In this document: positions 7,134 through 16,220 of the stretch, piece after piece
Position numbering within the stretch: the first letter of the stretch is position 1
How the letters are laid out: the number at the start of each line of letters is the position of its first letter
Origin: an uncultured Eubacteriales bacterium
GTDB lineage: Bacteria; Bacillota; Clostridia; Oscillospirales; Oscillospiraceae
DNA: 41,384 bases
Reading direction: 5' to 3'
Assembly (NCBI GenBank): GCA_900317905.1
Contig: ONIN01000014.1
Span: forward strand, 1 to 41,384
Position numbers and translations under genes: made by a program
Notes under the pieces: model-generated
Database searches by the model: none
Seen by the model: the letters and a program-made list of their open reading frames with translations, nothing else
What the model was told of the DNA's origin: nothing

Positions 7134-9107
7134 ATGAAAATGAAACCCGCATCCAAGATCTACACCGCCTTCATCTTCCTGTTCCTGTTCGCGCCCATCG
7201 TGATCCTGCTGGTCTTCAGCTTCAACGCCTCCAAGAGCCTGAGCGTCTTTTCCGACCCCTCTTTGAAGTGGTATCGGGAGCTGTTCCGGGATGAGGAGAC
7301 CTTGAGGGCCCTGCAGAACACCCTGGTGCTGGCGGTGACAGCCTCCATCCTCTCCACCATCATGGGCACTGCCGCCGCCGTGGGCATCTACCGCCTGCGG
7401 AAGAAATACCTCAAGGCCGCCTATGACACGGTGACCAACATCCCCATGATGAACCCGGACATCATCACCGGCATCTCCCTGATGCTGATGTTCGTGTTCG
7501 TGGGCAGACTTTTCGGGCTCAGCACCAGTCTGAGCTTCTGGACCATGCTCATCGCCCACATCACCTTCTGTCTACCCTATGTGATCCTGCAGGTGCTGCC
7601 GAAGCTGCAGCAGATGGATCCCGCTCTGCCCGAGGCCGCCATGGACTTAGGCTGCACCCCGGTGCGGGCCTTCTTCCGGGCTGAGGTGCCGGAGATCCTG
7701 CCCGGCATCATCACCGGTCTGATGATGGCCTTCACCCTGTCGCTGGACGACTTCGTCATCAGCTACTTCACCCAGGGCAACGGCTTCCAGACCCTGCCCA
7801 TCCGCATCTACAACATGACGAAGAAGACCGTCACCCCGAAGATGTACGCCCTGGCGACCATCATCTTCTTCGTGATCCTGGCGCTGCTGCTTTTGACGAA
7901 CCTCGTGGACGAGGACGACAGCCGCCGGATGAAGGAGGCCCGGGCGCAAAAACGCGCCGCCAGGGGCAAGCCGCCCCGCCGTGCCGACAGCAACAAGCGC
8001 GGCATTGCCATCGTGGGCGCCATCCTGGGTCTCACCATCGTCATCATCGCCGCCATCGGCATCACCAGACCCAAGCCCGTGGAGCTGAACGTCTACAACT
8101 GGGGCGAGTACATCTCCGACGGCTCTGAGGACACCCTGGACACCATCCAGGCCTTCGAGCAGTGGTATCTGGAGGAGTACGGCTACCCGGTGAAGGTCAA
8201 CTACGAGACCTACGCTTCCAACGAGGACATGTACGCCAAGCTCAAGAGCGGCGCCGTCAGCTATGACCTGGTGATCCCCTCTGACTACATGATCGCCCGC
8301 ATGGCCGCCGAGGATATGCTGGTGCCGCTGAATTACAGCAACATCCCGAATTATGAGTACATCTCCGACAGCTTCCGGGGATTGTATTACGATCCCGATA
8401 ACCTCTACACCGTGCCCTACACCTACGGCGTCATCGGTGTGATCTACGACGCCAATCAGGTGGACGAGGAGGATCTGGGCAGCTGGGATCTGCTGTGGAA
8501 CGAGAAATACGCCGGGAACATCCTGCAGTTCAACAACTCCCGCGACGCCTTCGGCACCGCCATGTACCGGGCAGGCGCCGACGTGAATACCACGGATCAC
8601 GCCGTCTGGGACGCCGCCCTGGAGGAGTTGGCCAAGCAGCATCCCCTGGTGAAGAGTTACGTCATGGACGAGATCTACAACATGATGGAGTCCGGCGAAG
8701 CCGCCATCGCCGCCTACTACGCCGGCGACTACTTCACCATGATCGACGCGGAGTCCGACAACGTGGATCTGCAGTTCTACTACCCTGAGCCCACCAACTT
8801 CTTCGTGGACGCCATGTGCATCCCCAAGGGCTGCCAGCATCAGGAGCTGGCGGAGATCTTCATCAACTACATGCTCTCTGAGGAGCCCGCCGTGGCCAAC
8901 GCGGAGTACATCTACTACGCCAGCCCCAACCGTCTCGTCTATGAAAACGAGGACTACATCGACGAGATGGGCGAGGAGACCATGGAGATCCTCTATCGGT
9001 TCACCGATGATTTCTCCGACCTGTTCAACCGGTACGCCTACCGGAATCTGGACCAGGAGACCCTGACCTACATCAACGATCTCTGGGAGACCCTGAAGAT
9101 CAGCTAA
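7134..9107 (+). CDS. potCD: Fused PotC permease and PotD substrate-binding protein
   Basis: This single 657-aa protein carries two subunits of the importer. Residues 1-265 are a PotC-type permease with six membrane segments and an EAA loop (EAAMDLGCTPVRAFFRAEVP). A basic linker (KRAARGKPPRR) and one more membrane helix near 290-310 tether residues 315-657, a PotD-type binding protein starting with VYNWGEYISDG. The fusion replaces the lipoprotein anchor of a free PotD. The start at 7134 has GGAGGTG 6-7 bases upstream. PotCD fusions are known in some Firmicutes. Whether it prefers spermidine or putrescine cannot be read from the sequence. Confidence 0.93.
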   Translation: MKMKPASKIYTAFIFLFLFAPIVILLVFSFNASKSLSVFSDPSLKWYRELFRDEETLRALQNTLVLAVTASILSTIMGTAAAVGIYRLRKKYLKAAYDTVTNIPMMNPDIITGISLMLMFVFVGRLFGLSTSLSFWTMLIAHITFCLPYVILQVLPKLQQMDPALPEAAMDLGCTPVRAFFRAEVPEILPGIITGLMMAFTLSLDDFVISYFTQGNGFQTLPIRIYNMTKKTVTPKMYALATIIFFVILALLLLTNLVDEDDSRRMKEARAQKRAARGKPPRRADSNKRGIAIVGAILGLTIVIIAAIGITRPKPVELNVYNWGEYISDGSEDTLDTIQAFEQWYLEEYGYPVKVNYETYASNEDMYAKLKSGAVSYDLVIPSDYMIARMAAEDMLVPLNYSNIPNYEYISDSFRGLYYDPDNLYTVPYTYGVIGVIYDANQVDEEDLGSWDLLWNEKYAGNILQFNNSRDAFGTAMYRAGADVNTTDHAVWDAALEELAKQHPLVKSYVMDEIYNMMESGEAAIAAYYAGDYFTMIDAESDNVDLQFYYPEPTNFFVDAMCIPKGCQHQELAEIFINYMLSEEPAVANAEYIYYASPNRLVYENEDYIDEMGEETMEILYRFTDDFSDLFNRYAYRNLDQETLTYINDLWETLKIS

Positions 9108-9113
9108 AACAAA

Positions 9114-9137
9114 AGGAGCGGTTCGCCGCTCCTTTTT
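9114..9137 (+). terminator. Terminator of the pot operon
   Basis: AGGAGCGG (9114-9121), a TTCG loop and CCGCTCCT (9126-9133) are followed by TTTTT, right after the potCD stop. Confidence 0.9.
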
Positions 9138-9143
9138 GCATGC

Positions 9144-9267
9144 AAATTCCAGTTTATCGGGGAGTTGGATTTATTAAATCGTTGGATAGAACTTGGCTCC
9201 CTTGCGCAAAGGGAGCCGATTCTATTTCAGTCTGTTGCAGAATTCAACATCCCGCTAAACTCCAATT
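9144..9267. repeat. MITE-like repeat, copy 2 (short form)
   Basis: This 124-bp element begins AAATTCCAGTTTATCGGG and ends CCCGCTAAACTCCAATT, related inverted ends of the family seen at 4.1 kb. The centre has a perfect hairpin, GGCTCCCTT (9195-9203) and AAGGGAGCC (9209-9217), that differs from the centres of the other copies. Confidence 0.65.
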
Positions 9268-9272
9268 AATCA

Positions 9273-9302
9273 TTGCAATCCCACCGGGTTTGGTGGTATG
9301 AT
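9273..9302 (+). promoter_or_regulatory. Promoter of galM
   Basis: TTGCAA (9273-9278) and TATGAT (9297-9302) are separated by 18 bases, just after the repeat and 39 bases before the galM start. Confidence 0.55.
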
Positions 9303-9341
9303 ATCCTCACTCTGATGTTCCGATCGTAAGGAGGCGCGCTT

Positions 9342-10355
9342 ATGCTGATCTCATCCGCTCCCTTCGGCGTGACGCGCGCCGGAGAGACAGTCACGAAATA
9401 CACCATCCAGAACCGAAACGGCCTGACCGTGTCGGTGTTGAACTACGGCTGCACCATCCAGCAGATCCTGCTGCCGGTGCGGCGGAAAATGGTGAACGTG
9501 GCGCTGGGCTATGATACCATCGAGGAATACGAGGGCGGCAGCTGCTATTTCGGCGCCCTCATCGGCCGGTTCGCCAACCGGATCAGCGGCGCCCAGGTCC
9601 GCTTAAACGGCAGGACTTACCACCTGACCCGAAACGAGGGGCAAAACTACCTCCACGGCAGCTTCCACCGGAAGCTCCACACCGCGGATCTCACAGCCGA
9701 CGGAGTGGTGTTCCGCGGCTTCAGCCCCGACGGCGAGGACGGCTTCCCGGGGAATCTGACTTACTCCGTTTCCCTGCGGCTGAGTGAATACAACCAGCTG
9801 GAGCTGACCTACGACGCGGTTTCCGACGCCGACACCTTCGTGAATCTCACCAACCATACCTATTTCAACTTAAACGGCGAGGGCAACATCCTGAACCACC
9901 GCCTGAAGCTGCGGGCCGAGCAGTTCACCCCCGTGGACGCCCAGACCCTCCCCACCGGGGAGATCCGCAGCGTCTCGAAATCCCCCATGGATTTTCGCCG
10001 CACCAAGCCCATCGGCAAGGATCTGGAGACCCCCGACGAGCAGCTGCGGCTCTGCGGCGGCTATGACCACAGCTACATCCTCCGCGGCGGCCGGCTCCCC
10101 TTCGCGGAGCTGGAGTCGCCCCAGACCTACATCAAAATGGTCTGCACCACCACCCAGCCCTGTGTGCAGCTGTACAGCGGAAATTATGTAAACCAAGACA
10201 CGGCGCCGGGACTGAAGTATCCGCCGCGCGCCGGGCTCTGTCTGGAGACTCAGGGCTGGCCCGACAGTCCCAATCGGCCGGAGTTCCCCTCCGCGGTGCT
10301 GAAGGCGGGGCAGCCGTATCATCAGCAGACCACGTATCAGTTCTATCTGCCGTAA
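9342..10355 (+). CDS. galM: Aldose 1-epimerase (mutarotase)
   Basis: This enzyme interconverts alpha and beta anomers of sugars such as glucose and galactose, 337 aa. Family marks are NYGCTIQQ (about residues 35-42), GRFANRISGA, YLHGSFHR with the conserved His near 104, NHTYFNLNGEG near 172-182 with the catalytic His, GYDHSYIL near 243-250 and the general-base Glu in LETQGWPDSPN near 308. Length is typical. AAGGAGG sits before the ATG. It starts a run of housekeeping genes and is followed 12 bases later by a pseudouridine synthase; no other galactose genes are near. Confidence 0.92.
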   Translation: MLISSAPFGVTRAGETVTKYTIQNRNGLTVSVLNYGCTIQQILLPVRRKMVNVALGYDTIEEYEGGSCYFGALIGRFANRISGAQVRLNGRTYHLTRNEGQNYLHGSFHRKLHTADLTADGVVFRGFSPDGEDGFPGNLTYSVSLRLSEYNQLELTYDAVSDADTFVNLTNHTYFNLNGEGNILNHRLKLRAEQFTPVDAQTLPTGEIRSVSKSPMDFRRTKPIGKDLETPDEQLRLCGGYDHSYILRGGRLPFAELESPQTYIKMVCTTTQPCVQLYSGNYVNQDTAPGLKYPPRAGLCLETQGWPDSPNRPEFPSAVLKAGQPYHQQTTYQFYLP

Positions 10356-10367
10356 CAAGGAGAAGCT

Positions 10368-11015
10368 ATGGAGATCCTCTATCAGGACAAGTCCATACTG
10401 GTGGCGGTGAAGCCCGCGGGAGTGCTCTCCACCGACGAGCCCGGCGGCATGCCGGAGCTGGTGCGCGAGGCTCTGGGGGACGAGAAGGCCTGCGTCCGGA
10501 CGGTGCACCGGCTGGATCGGGTGGTCAGCGGCCTCATGGTGCTGGCGCGGAGCCCGAAGGCGGCCTCCCTGCTCTCGGAGCAGATCCGCGCTCACGACTT
10601 CGGCAAAACCTATCTGGCGGTGGTCCACGGTGCGCCGGAAAGTCTCAGCGGCACCTATCGGGATCTGCTGGCCAGAGATCCCAACGAGCGGAAGACCTAC
10701 GTGGCATCCAAACCCGGAAAAGGCGTCCAGGAGGCGGTTCTGGACTACGAGGTGCTGGGCTGCACTGATGAGCTCAGTCTGGTGAAGATCTATCTCCAGA
10801 CCGGCCGCACCCACCAGATTCGCTGCCAGTTCTCCAGCCGGGGGCTCCCCCTCTGGGGCGACAAAAAATACAGCACTCTGCCGGACGCGGGGCCCATCGC
10901 CCTCTGGAGCCACGCCCTCCACTTCGCCCACCCGGACACCGGCGAAATCTTATTCTTCGAGCAGCAGCCCCCGGCCATCGCGCCGTGGACTTATTTCACC
11001 ACAAATCAGGAGTGA
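10368..11015 (+). CDS. RluA family pseudouridine synthase
   Basis: This enzyme isomerises uridine to pseudouridine in rRNA or tRNA, 215 aa. It has the HRLDRVVSGLMVLARS motif near residues 46-61 with the catalytic Asp, the Y motif (KTYLAVV) and GRTHQIR near 146-152. It lacks the N-terminal S4 domain of larger family members and is a short form, like TruC/RluA-type proteins. AAGGAG precedes the ATG. The exact target base is unknown. Confidence 0.88.
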   Translation: MEILYQDKSILVAVKPAGVLSTDEPGGMPELVREALGDEKACVRTVHRLDRVVSGLMVLARSPKAASLLSEQIRAHDFGKTYLAVVHGAPESLSGTYRDLLARDPNERKTYVASKPGKGVQEAVLDYEVLGCTDELSLVKIYLQTGRTHQIRCQFSSRGLPLWGDKKYSTLPDAGPIALWSHALHFAHPDTGEILFFEQQPPAIAPWTYFTTNQE

Positions 11016-11020
11016 TTCTT

Positions 11021-11314
11021 TTGGACATCGTACAGCTTTGCGAAATCGGGATGCTGGTGGCCTTCGGATTTTCCTGGCCCTTCAACATCATCAAATCCTG
11101 GCGTTCCCGGACGGCCAGGGGCAAGAGCGTGGCCTTTGAGTTCATTGTGGTCTTCGGCTATCTGGTGGGCCTTCTGGGCAAGTTCATCACCTATGCCCGC
11201 ACCGGCGTCTGGGCCTACTCCATCTGGTTCTACTTCGCCGACATCGCCATGGTGTCCATCGACATCGCCCTCTATTTCCGCAACACCGCCCTGGATCGGA
11301 AGGCCGAAGGATGA
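11021..11314 (+). CDS. Small membrane protein, PQ-loop/SemiSWEET-like
   Basis: This 97-aa protein has three hydrophobic segments (about residues 5-22, 37-57, 63-85). After the first comes a WPFNIIKSWRSRTARGKS segment, which resembles the PQ-loop signature of SemiSWEET sugar transporters with the Gln replaced. The start is probably TTG at 11021, placed 8 bases after GGAG and 5 bases after the rluA-type stop. The next gene overlaps its stop (ATGA). The transport role is inference; three TM segments and the loop motif are what is seen. Confidence 0.65.
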   Translation: MDIVQLCEIGMLVAFGFSWPFNIIKSWRSRTARGKSVAFEFIVVFGYLVGLLGKFITYARTGVWAYSIWFYFADIAMVSIDIALYFRNTALDRKAEG

Positions 11315-11808
11315 AAAAGGAACAGTACGAAAAAATCAACGCCTGGTTTGAGCAGAAACCCAAAAGGCTCCATCTGCTGAAATCCGCGGATGTGTTCTGC
11401 GTGGGCTGCGCGGTGGCGGCGGTGCTGGAGCAGCTGTTCCGGTTTCGGATGGAGAATCCGGCGCCCACCATTCGCTTCGCCCTCACCTGCGGCGTGCCGC
11501 TGGTGCTGCTCAGCGCGGCGCGGAAATTCATCAACGCCCCCAGACCCTACGAGGTCTATGATCTCCAGCCGCTGATGCCCAGAGAGAGCCCCGGCAGGAG
11601 CTTTCCAAGCCGCCACGTGTTCTCGATTTTCGTCATCGCGGGCTGCTATCTCCACCTGCTTCCCGGCGAAGGCGCGGTACTTTTATTACTGGGTGTAATC
11701 TTAGCCGCCCTCCGCGTGCTGGCGGGACTCCACTTTGAAAAGGACGTGATCGCCGGCGCGGTGATTGGATTGCTGTCCGCCTTTGTGGGCTACGATTTGA
11801 TTCCCTGA
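11311..11808 (+). CDS. PAP2 superfamily phosphatase, membrane-bound
   Basis: This 165-aa membrane protein carries the three phosphatase motifs: KFINAPRPY near residues 69-77, FPSRH near 96-100 and RVLAGLHFEKD near 132-142. The Asp that positions the catalytic His is in HFEKD, a small variation from the usual HxxxD. Likely substrates are lipid phosphates such as undecaprenyl pyrophosphate or phosphatidic acid. It is translationally coupled to the small membrane protein before it and is last in this gene run. Confidence 0.85.
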   Translation: MKKEQYEKINAWFEQKPKRLHLLKSADVFCVGCAVAAVLEQLFRFRMENPAPTIRFALTCGVPLVLLSAARKFINAPRPYEVYDLQPLMPRESPGRSFPSRHVFSIFVIAGCYLHLLPGEGAVLLLLGVILAALRVLAGLHFEKDVIAGAVIGLLSAFVGYDLIP

Positions 11809-11875
11809 ACATTTTATGGAAGAATGTACAGGTTTTCGTCATTTTTTACAAAATTTTAGCATATTTTTTTGATTC

Positions 11876-11907
11876 CCCTGTTTGTTATTTTACAAACAGG
11901 GATTTTT
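11876..11907 (+). terminator. Terminator after the PAP2 gene
   Basis: CCCTGTTTGT (11876-11885) pairs with ACAAACAGGG (11892-11901), then ATTTTT. Confidence 0.85.
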
Positions 11908-11966
11908 AACATTTTAATCAACTTTTGTCGTTTAACAGGCTTCGGTTGCCATATGCTAACCAAATG

Positions 11967-11984
11967 TTGTTATTATAATAACGA
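11967..11984. promoter_or_regulatory. Rex-like operator upstream of the hydrogenase operon
   Basis: TTGTTA-N6-TAACGA differs by one base from the inverted repeat TTGTTA-N6-TAACAA expected for the NADH/NAD+ sensor Rex, which in clostridia controls hydrogenase and fermentation genes. It lies just before the -35 box of the predicted promoter. No rex gene is in the window. Confidence 0.5.
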
Positions 11985-11993
11985 AACAGACTA

Positions 11994-12022
11994 TTGAATA
12001 TTTTTAATCCTTCCTGTATGAT
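11994..12022 (+). promoter_or_regulatory. Promoter of the hydrogenase operon
   Basis: TTGAAT (11994-11999) and TATGAT (12017-12022) are separated by 17 bases. A small palindrome TTACA-CA-TGTAA at 12022-12033 covers the end of the -10 box and the start region and may be a second operator. Confidence 0.6.
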
Positions 12023-12093
12023 TACACATGTAACCTGTTTATTATGGCGGCATAACAAAAATTGCCGCACAAATCGGAAAAGGATGCGATCAA

Positions 12094-12567
12094 ATGGAAC
12101 AGAAGGACTACCAGCAGATTGACGAGATCCTCGACAAGTACGACCGCGACAAAGCCCGCATCATCACGATCATGCAGGAGGTGCAGAACATCTACCGCTA
12201 CCTGCCCCAGGACGTGCTGAGCTACATTGCCAAAGCGGTGGACATGAGCGAGTCCAAGCTCTACGGCGTGGCCACGTTCTACTCCAACTTCGCTCTGACC
12301 GGCAAGGGCAAGTACGTGCTGAAGGTATGTCGCGGCACCGCCTGCCACGTCCGCAAGAGCGGCAACGTGCTACGCGCGCTGTATGAGGCCACCGGTCTGA
12401 ACGAGGAAAAAACCACAACCGACGACGGCCTGATCTCCATTGAGATTGTCTCCTGCCTCGGCGCCTGCGCGCTGAGCCCCGTCGTCATGGTCAACGACAC
12501 GGTTCACGCCGCCATGACCGCCGACAAGGCCAAGGATCTGGTGGATGAGCTGAGAGCGGAGGGTTAA
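12094..12567 (+). CDS. hydC: NADH-dependent [FeFe]-hydrogenase small subunit (NuoE-like, HydC)
   Basis: This is a thioredoxin-like [2Fe-2S] protein of the NuoE family, 157 aa. Cluster ligands are in CRGTACH (Cys near 80 and 85) and CLGACALSP (Cys near 121 and 125). In bifurcating hydrogenases this subunit passes electrons between the flavin subunit and the rest of the complex. It is the first of three genes with 3-base gaps. AAAGGATG precedes the ATG, and the leader carries a Rex-like site. Confidence 0.92.
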   Translation: MEQKDYQQIDEILDKYDRDKARIITIMQEVQNIYRYLPQDVLSYIAKAVDMSESKLYGVATFYSNFALTGKGKYVLKVCRGTACHVRKSGNVLRALYEATGLNEEKTTTDDGLISIEIVSCLGACALSPVVMVNDTVHAAMTADKAKDLVDELRAEG

Positions 12568-12570
12568 GAT

Positions 12571-14451
12571 ATGGTCAACAGAATCGAATCCCAGGCCGCG
12601 CTCCAGGCTGAGCAGGCGAAATACGCCGCCGCTCTGAAGCTGGAGACGCGCCGCGTGCTGATTTGTACCGGCACCGGATGTCTCGCCAGCGGCGGACTGA
12701 AGATCTATGAGGCCCTGCAGAACCGTCTGAAGGCCCTGGGCATCCCCGTTGAAGTCGTTCTCGACGGCGAAGTCCACGGCGAGAGCGTCGGCGTGCGCAA
12801 GACCGGCTGCCACGGTCTGTGCGAGTTCGGCCCCATGCTCCGCATCGAGCCCCAGAACTGGGTCTATGTGCGCGTGCACGAGTCCGACGTGGACGAGATC
12901 GTGGAAAAGACCCTGGTGGGCGGCGAGTTCATCGACCGTCTCGGCTACCAGAAGGACGGCAAGGTCTTCAAGGCCCACGACGACATCCCCTTCTACAAGA
13001 AACAGACCCGCCGGGTGCTGAGTCTCTGCGACACCATCGACGCCCAGTCTCTGGAGGATTACCTGGCCTTCGGCGGCTACTCCGCCACTGCGAAGGCGCT
13101 GTTCGAGATGCAGCCCGACGAGATCATCAACGAGATCACCGAATCCGGCATCCGCGGCCGCGGCGGCGCAGGCTTCCCCATGGGCAAGAAATGGTCCCAG
13201 GTGGCCGCCCACGACGAGCCCGTGAAGTACATCGTCTGCAACGGTGACGAGGGCGACCCCGGCGCCTTCATGGACCGCTCCTGCATGGAGGATAACCCCC
13301 ACCGTCTGCTGGAGGGCATGATCATCGCCGGCATCGCCACCGGCGCCACCGAGGGTTATATCTACGTCCGCGCCGAGTACCCCACCGCCGTCGAGCGTCT
13401 CACCAAGGCCATCGAGCAGGCGGAGGCCGCCGGTCTCCTGGGCGACAACATCCTCGGCAGCGGCAAGAGCTTCCACATGCACATCAACTGCGGCGCCGGC
13501 GCCTTCGTCTGCGGCGAGGGCTCCGCGCTGACCGCCTCCATCGAGGGCAACCGCGGCATGCCGAGAACCAAGCCTCCGCGTACCGTGGACAAGGGCCTCT
13601 TCGGCAAGCCCACCTGCCTGAACAACGTGGAGACCCTGGCCAGCGTCTCCGGCATCATCGAAAACGGCGCCGCCTGGTACAAGTCCCTCGGCACCGAGGG
13701 CAGCACCGGCACCAAGGCCTTCGCTCTCGCCGGCAACGTGGTGAACACCGGCCTGATCGAAGTTCCCATGGGCATCACCCTCCGCGAAATCGTCTACGAC
13801 ATCGGCGGCGGCATCAAAAACGGCAAGGACTTCAAGTCCGTCCAGATCGGCGGCCCCTCCGGCGGCTGCCTGACCAAGGAGCACATGGACATCCCCATGG
13901 ACTTCGATAGTCTGAAAAAGGTCGGCGCCATCATCGGCTCCGGCGGTCTGGTGGTCATGGACGAGGACACCTGCATGGTGAACATCGCCCAGTTCTTCAT
14001 GAACTTCATCTGCGAGGAATCCTGCGGCAAGTGCACCCCCTGCCGTGAGGGTACCACCCGCATGAACGATATCCTCACTGCCATCACCAAGGGCAACGGC
14101 AAGATGGAGGACATCGAGGAGCTGCGCGATCTGGCCCAGACCATCAAGATCTCCTCGCTCTGCGGCTTGGGCAAGACGGCGCCGAACCCGGTGCTCTCCA
14201 CCCTGCAGAACTTTGAGGAAGAGTACATCGAGCACATCCGCGACAAGCGCTGCCGCTGCGGCACCTGCAAGGATCTGAGCAGCTACCACATCACCGAAAA
14301 GTGCATCGGCTGCACCAAGTGTGCCCGCAACTGCCCGGTGGGCGCCATCTCCGGCGAGGTGCGCAAGCGCCACACCATCGATCCCGGAAAGTGCATCAAG
14401 TGCGGCACCTGCAAGGCCGGCTGCCCGGTCGGCGCGATCAAGGAGGGTTAA
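12571..14451 (+). CDS. hydB: NADH-dependent [FeFe]-hydrogenase flavin subunit (NuoF-like, HydB)
   Basis: This 626-aa protein combines three parts. An N-terminal thioredoxin-like [2Fe-2S] domain (about 1-125) has TGTGCLASGG and KTGCHGLC. The NuoF core (about 135-530) has the FMN/NADH-binding GRGGAGFPMGKKW and CNGDEGDPGAFMDR segments and the [4Fe-4S] motif ESCGKCTPCREG near 483-494. A C-terminal double [4Fe-4S] ferredoxin has CIGCTKCARNCP and CIKCGTCKAGCP. This is the architecture of HydB in Thermotoga and acetogens, where NADH and ferredoxin are used together to make H2. GGAGGG precedes the start. Confidence 0.94.
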   Translation: MVNRIESQAALQAEQAKYAAALKLETRRVLICTGTGCLASGGLKIYEALQNRLKALGIPVEVVLDGEVHGESVGVRKTGCHGLCEFGPMLRIEPQNWVYVRVHESDVDEIVEKTLVGGEFIDRLGYQKDGKVFKAHDDIPFYKKQTRRVLSLCDTIDAQSLEDYLAFGGYSATAKALFEMQPDEIINEITESGIRGRGGAGFPMGKKWSQVAAHDEPVKYIVCNGDEGDPGAFMDRSCMEDNPHRLLEGMIIAGIATGATEGYIYVRAEYPTAVERLTKAIEQAEAAGLLGDNILGSGKSFHMHINCGAGAFVCGEGSALTASIEGNRGMPRTKPPRTVDKGLFGKPTCLNNVETLASVSGIIENGAAWYKSLGTEGSTGTKAFALAGNVVNTGLIEVPMGITLREIVYDIGGGIKNGKDFKSVQIGGPSGGCLTKEHMDIPMDFDSLKKVGAIIGSGGLVVMDEDTCMVNIAQFFMNFICEESCGKCTPCREGTTRMNDILTAITKGNGKMEDIEELRDLAQTIKISSLCGLGKTAPNPVLSTLQNFEEEYIEHIRDKRCRCGTCKDLSSYHITEKCIGCTKCARNCPVGAISGEVRKRHTIDPGKCIKCGTCKAGCPVGAIKEG

Positions 14452-14454
14452 GCC

Positions 14455-16149
14455 ATGGCGGATAAGAAAATGTTCATCGACGGAGTCGAGTGTCCGTTCA
14501 CCAACGAGCGCAACGTGCTGGAAGTCGCCAAAAACAACGGCATCGACATTCCTTCCCTTTGCTACTGCGAAAACCTGAGCATCTACGGCGGCTGCCGTAT
14601 GTGCATCGTGGAAAACGAGCGCGGCGGCCTGGACGCTGCCTGCTCCATGAAGCCCCGTGACGGCATGCAGATCTTCACCTACACCGAGAAGGTCCTCAAA
14701 AGCCGCCGCACCACCCTGCAGCTGCTGCTGAGCAGCCACCGTGCCGACTGCGTCACCTGCGACATGAGCGGCAAGTGCAAGCTGCAGGAATATGCCCACC
14801 GCTACAACGTGGACTCCACCCGCTTCCCCACCAACACCTACAACACCGAGCGCGTGGACGTCTCCAGCCCCTGCATCACCAGAGACCCCAGTAAGTGCAT
14901 CCTCTGCGGCCTGTGCGTCCGGATGTGCGACGAGGTGCAGAACATCGGCGCCATCGACTTCACCCAGCGCGGCAAGAAGGCCTACGTGGCCCCCGGCTTC
15001 GGCAAGATGCTCTCTGAGACCAACTGCGTCGGCTGCGGCCAGTGCGCGGCGGTCTGCCCCACCGGCGCCATCACCGTGGTCAACCAGATCGAGAAGTTCT
15101 GGAGCATGCTCCACGACAAGAACAAGAAGGTCGTCGTCCAGTACGCGCCCTCCGTCCGTGTGGGTATGGCCGAGGAGTTCGGCATGCCCGCCGACACCGC
15201 CGTCACCGGCAAGCTGGTCACCGCCCTGAAAATGCTGGGCGCCGACGTGGTCTACGACACCAACCTCACCGCCGACCTGACCATCATGGAGGAGTCCGCC
15301 GAGTTCTTCGAGAAGGTCAAAAACGGCGACAAGCTGCCCATGTTCACCTCCTGCTGCCCCGGCTGGATCCAGCACGTGGAGCACAAGCATCCCCACCTGA
15401 TGCCCCAGGTCTCCACCGCCGGCAGCCCCATGGAGATGTTCGGCGCTCTGATCCGCCAGCAGTTCAAGGACGAGGATGTCTACTCCGTCGCCATCATGCC
15501 CTGCTCCGCCAAGAAGTTCGAGGCCCAGCGCCCCGAGCTGGAGAAGGACGGCAAGCGTCTGATCGACCTGGTCATCACCACCCAGGAGCTCAACCGCATG
15601 ATCAAGGAGGCCGGCCTCAACTTCGCGGCCCTGCCCGAGTCTGAGCCCGACTCCCCCCTGGGCAAGTACACCGGCGCCGGCGTCATCTTCGGCGTCACCG
15701 GCGGCGTCACCGAGGCGGTCATCCGCCGCGTTCTCGACGACGCCAGCCCAGGAACCCTGCAGACCATCGCCGAGTGCGGTGTCCGCGGTCTGGAAGGCAT
15801 CAAGGCATTCGAAGTCAGCGCCGGTGATCTGAAGCTCCGCATCGCGGTGGCCAACGGTCTCGGCAACGCCGACAAGCTGATCGCCAAGGTGGAGAGCGGC
15901 GAGGAATACTTCGACTTCATCGAGGTCATGGCCTGCCCCAACGGCTGCATCGGCGGCGGCGGACAGCCTCCTGCCTCCAACGCCCGGAAGAGAGAGCGTT
16001 TCAACGCCATCTTCAAAGAGGACGACCGTCTGGAGCTGAAGATCCCCCAGCAGAACCCGGATCTGCAGTACGTCTACGACGAGCTGATGAAGGGCCGTGC
16101 CCACGAGCTGCTGCACATCCACTACCCGCTCCACGGCGACCACCACTAA
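14455..16149 (+). CDS. hydA: [FeFe]-hydrogenase catalytic subunit HydA
   Basis: This is the H2-producing subunit, 564 aa. The N-terminus carries a plant-type [2Fe-2S] (Cys 36 or 38, 47, 50, 63), a His-ligated cluster in HRADCVTCDMSGKC (about 101-114) and two [4Fe-4S] motifs, CILCGLCVRMC and CVGCGQCAAVCP. The H-cluster motifs are all intact: L1 TSCCPGW near 296, L2 MPCSAKKFE near 347 and L3 MACPNGCIGGGGQP near 491. A small-subunit-like tail follows, without the extra C-terminal [2Fe-2S] of Thermotoga HydA. Maturases HydE/F/G are not in the window. With hydB and hydC it should form a soluble NADH/ferredoxin-dependent enzyme. Confidence 0.95.
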   Translation: MADKKMFIDGVECPFTNERNVLEVAKNNGIDIPSLCYCENLSIYGGCRMCIVENERGGLDAACSMKPRDGMQIFTYTEKVLKSRRTTLQLLLSSHRADCVTCDMSGKCKLQEYAHRYNVDSTRFPTNTYNTERVDVSSPCITRDPSKCILCGLCVRMCDEVQNIGAIDFTQRGKKAYVAPGFGKMLSETNCVGCGQCAAVCPTGAITVVNQIEKFWSMLHDKNKKVVVQYAPSVRVGMAEEFGMPADTAVTGKLVTALKMLGADVVYDTNLTADLTIMEESAEFFEKVKNGDKLPMFTSCCPGWIQHVEHKHPHLMPQVSTAGSPMEMFGALIRQQFKDEDVYSVAIMPCSAKKFEAQRPELEKDGKRLIDLVITTQELNRMIKEAGLNFAALPESEPDSPLGKYTGAGVIFGVTGGVTEAVIRRVLDDASPGTLQTIAECGVRGLEGIKAFEVSAGDLKLRIAVANGLGNADKLIAKVESGEEYFDFIEVMACPNGCIGGGGQPPASNARKRERFNAIFKEDDRLELKIPQQNPDLQYVYDELMKGRAHELLHIHYPLHGDHH

Positions 16150-16161
16150 GACATAAGAAAA

Positions 16162-16189
16162 AGAACCTCCACCCGGGGGTTCTTTTTTT
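16162..16189 (+). terminator. Terminator of the hydrogenase operon
   Basis: AGAACC (16162-16167) pairs with GGTTCT (16178-16183), with more C-G pairs possible inside, followed by TTTTTT. Confidence 0.85.
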
Positions 16190-16220
16190 GCCGCGTTTCC
16201 ACGTCACTGCAGCCCCCAAT

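Noticed and set aside
12370-16146. 1258-codon open frame on the minus strand opposite the hydrogenase genes
   Set aside because: It is the antisense shadow of hydC/B/A. Its Gly/Ala/Val/His/Asp-rich repeats arise from codon bias, and the plus-strand genes carry all catalytic motifs.
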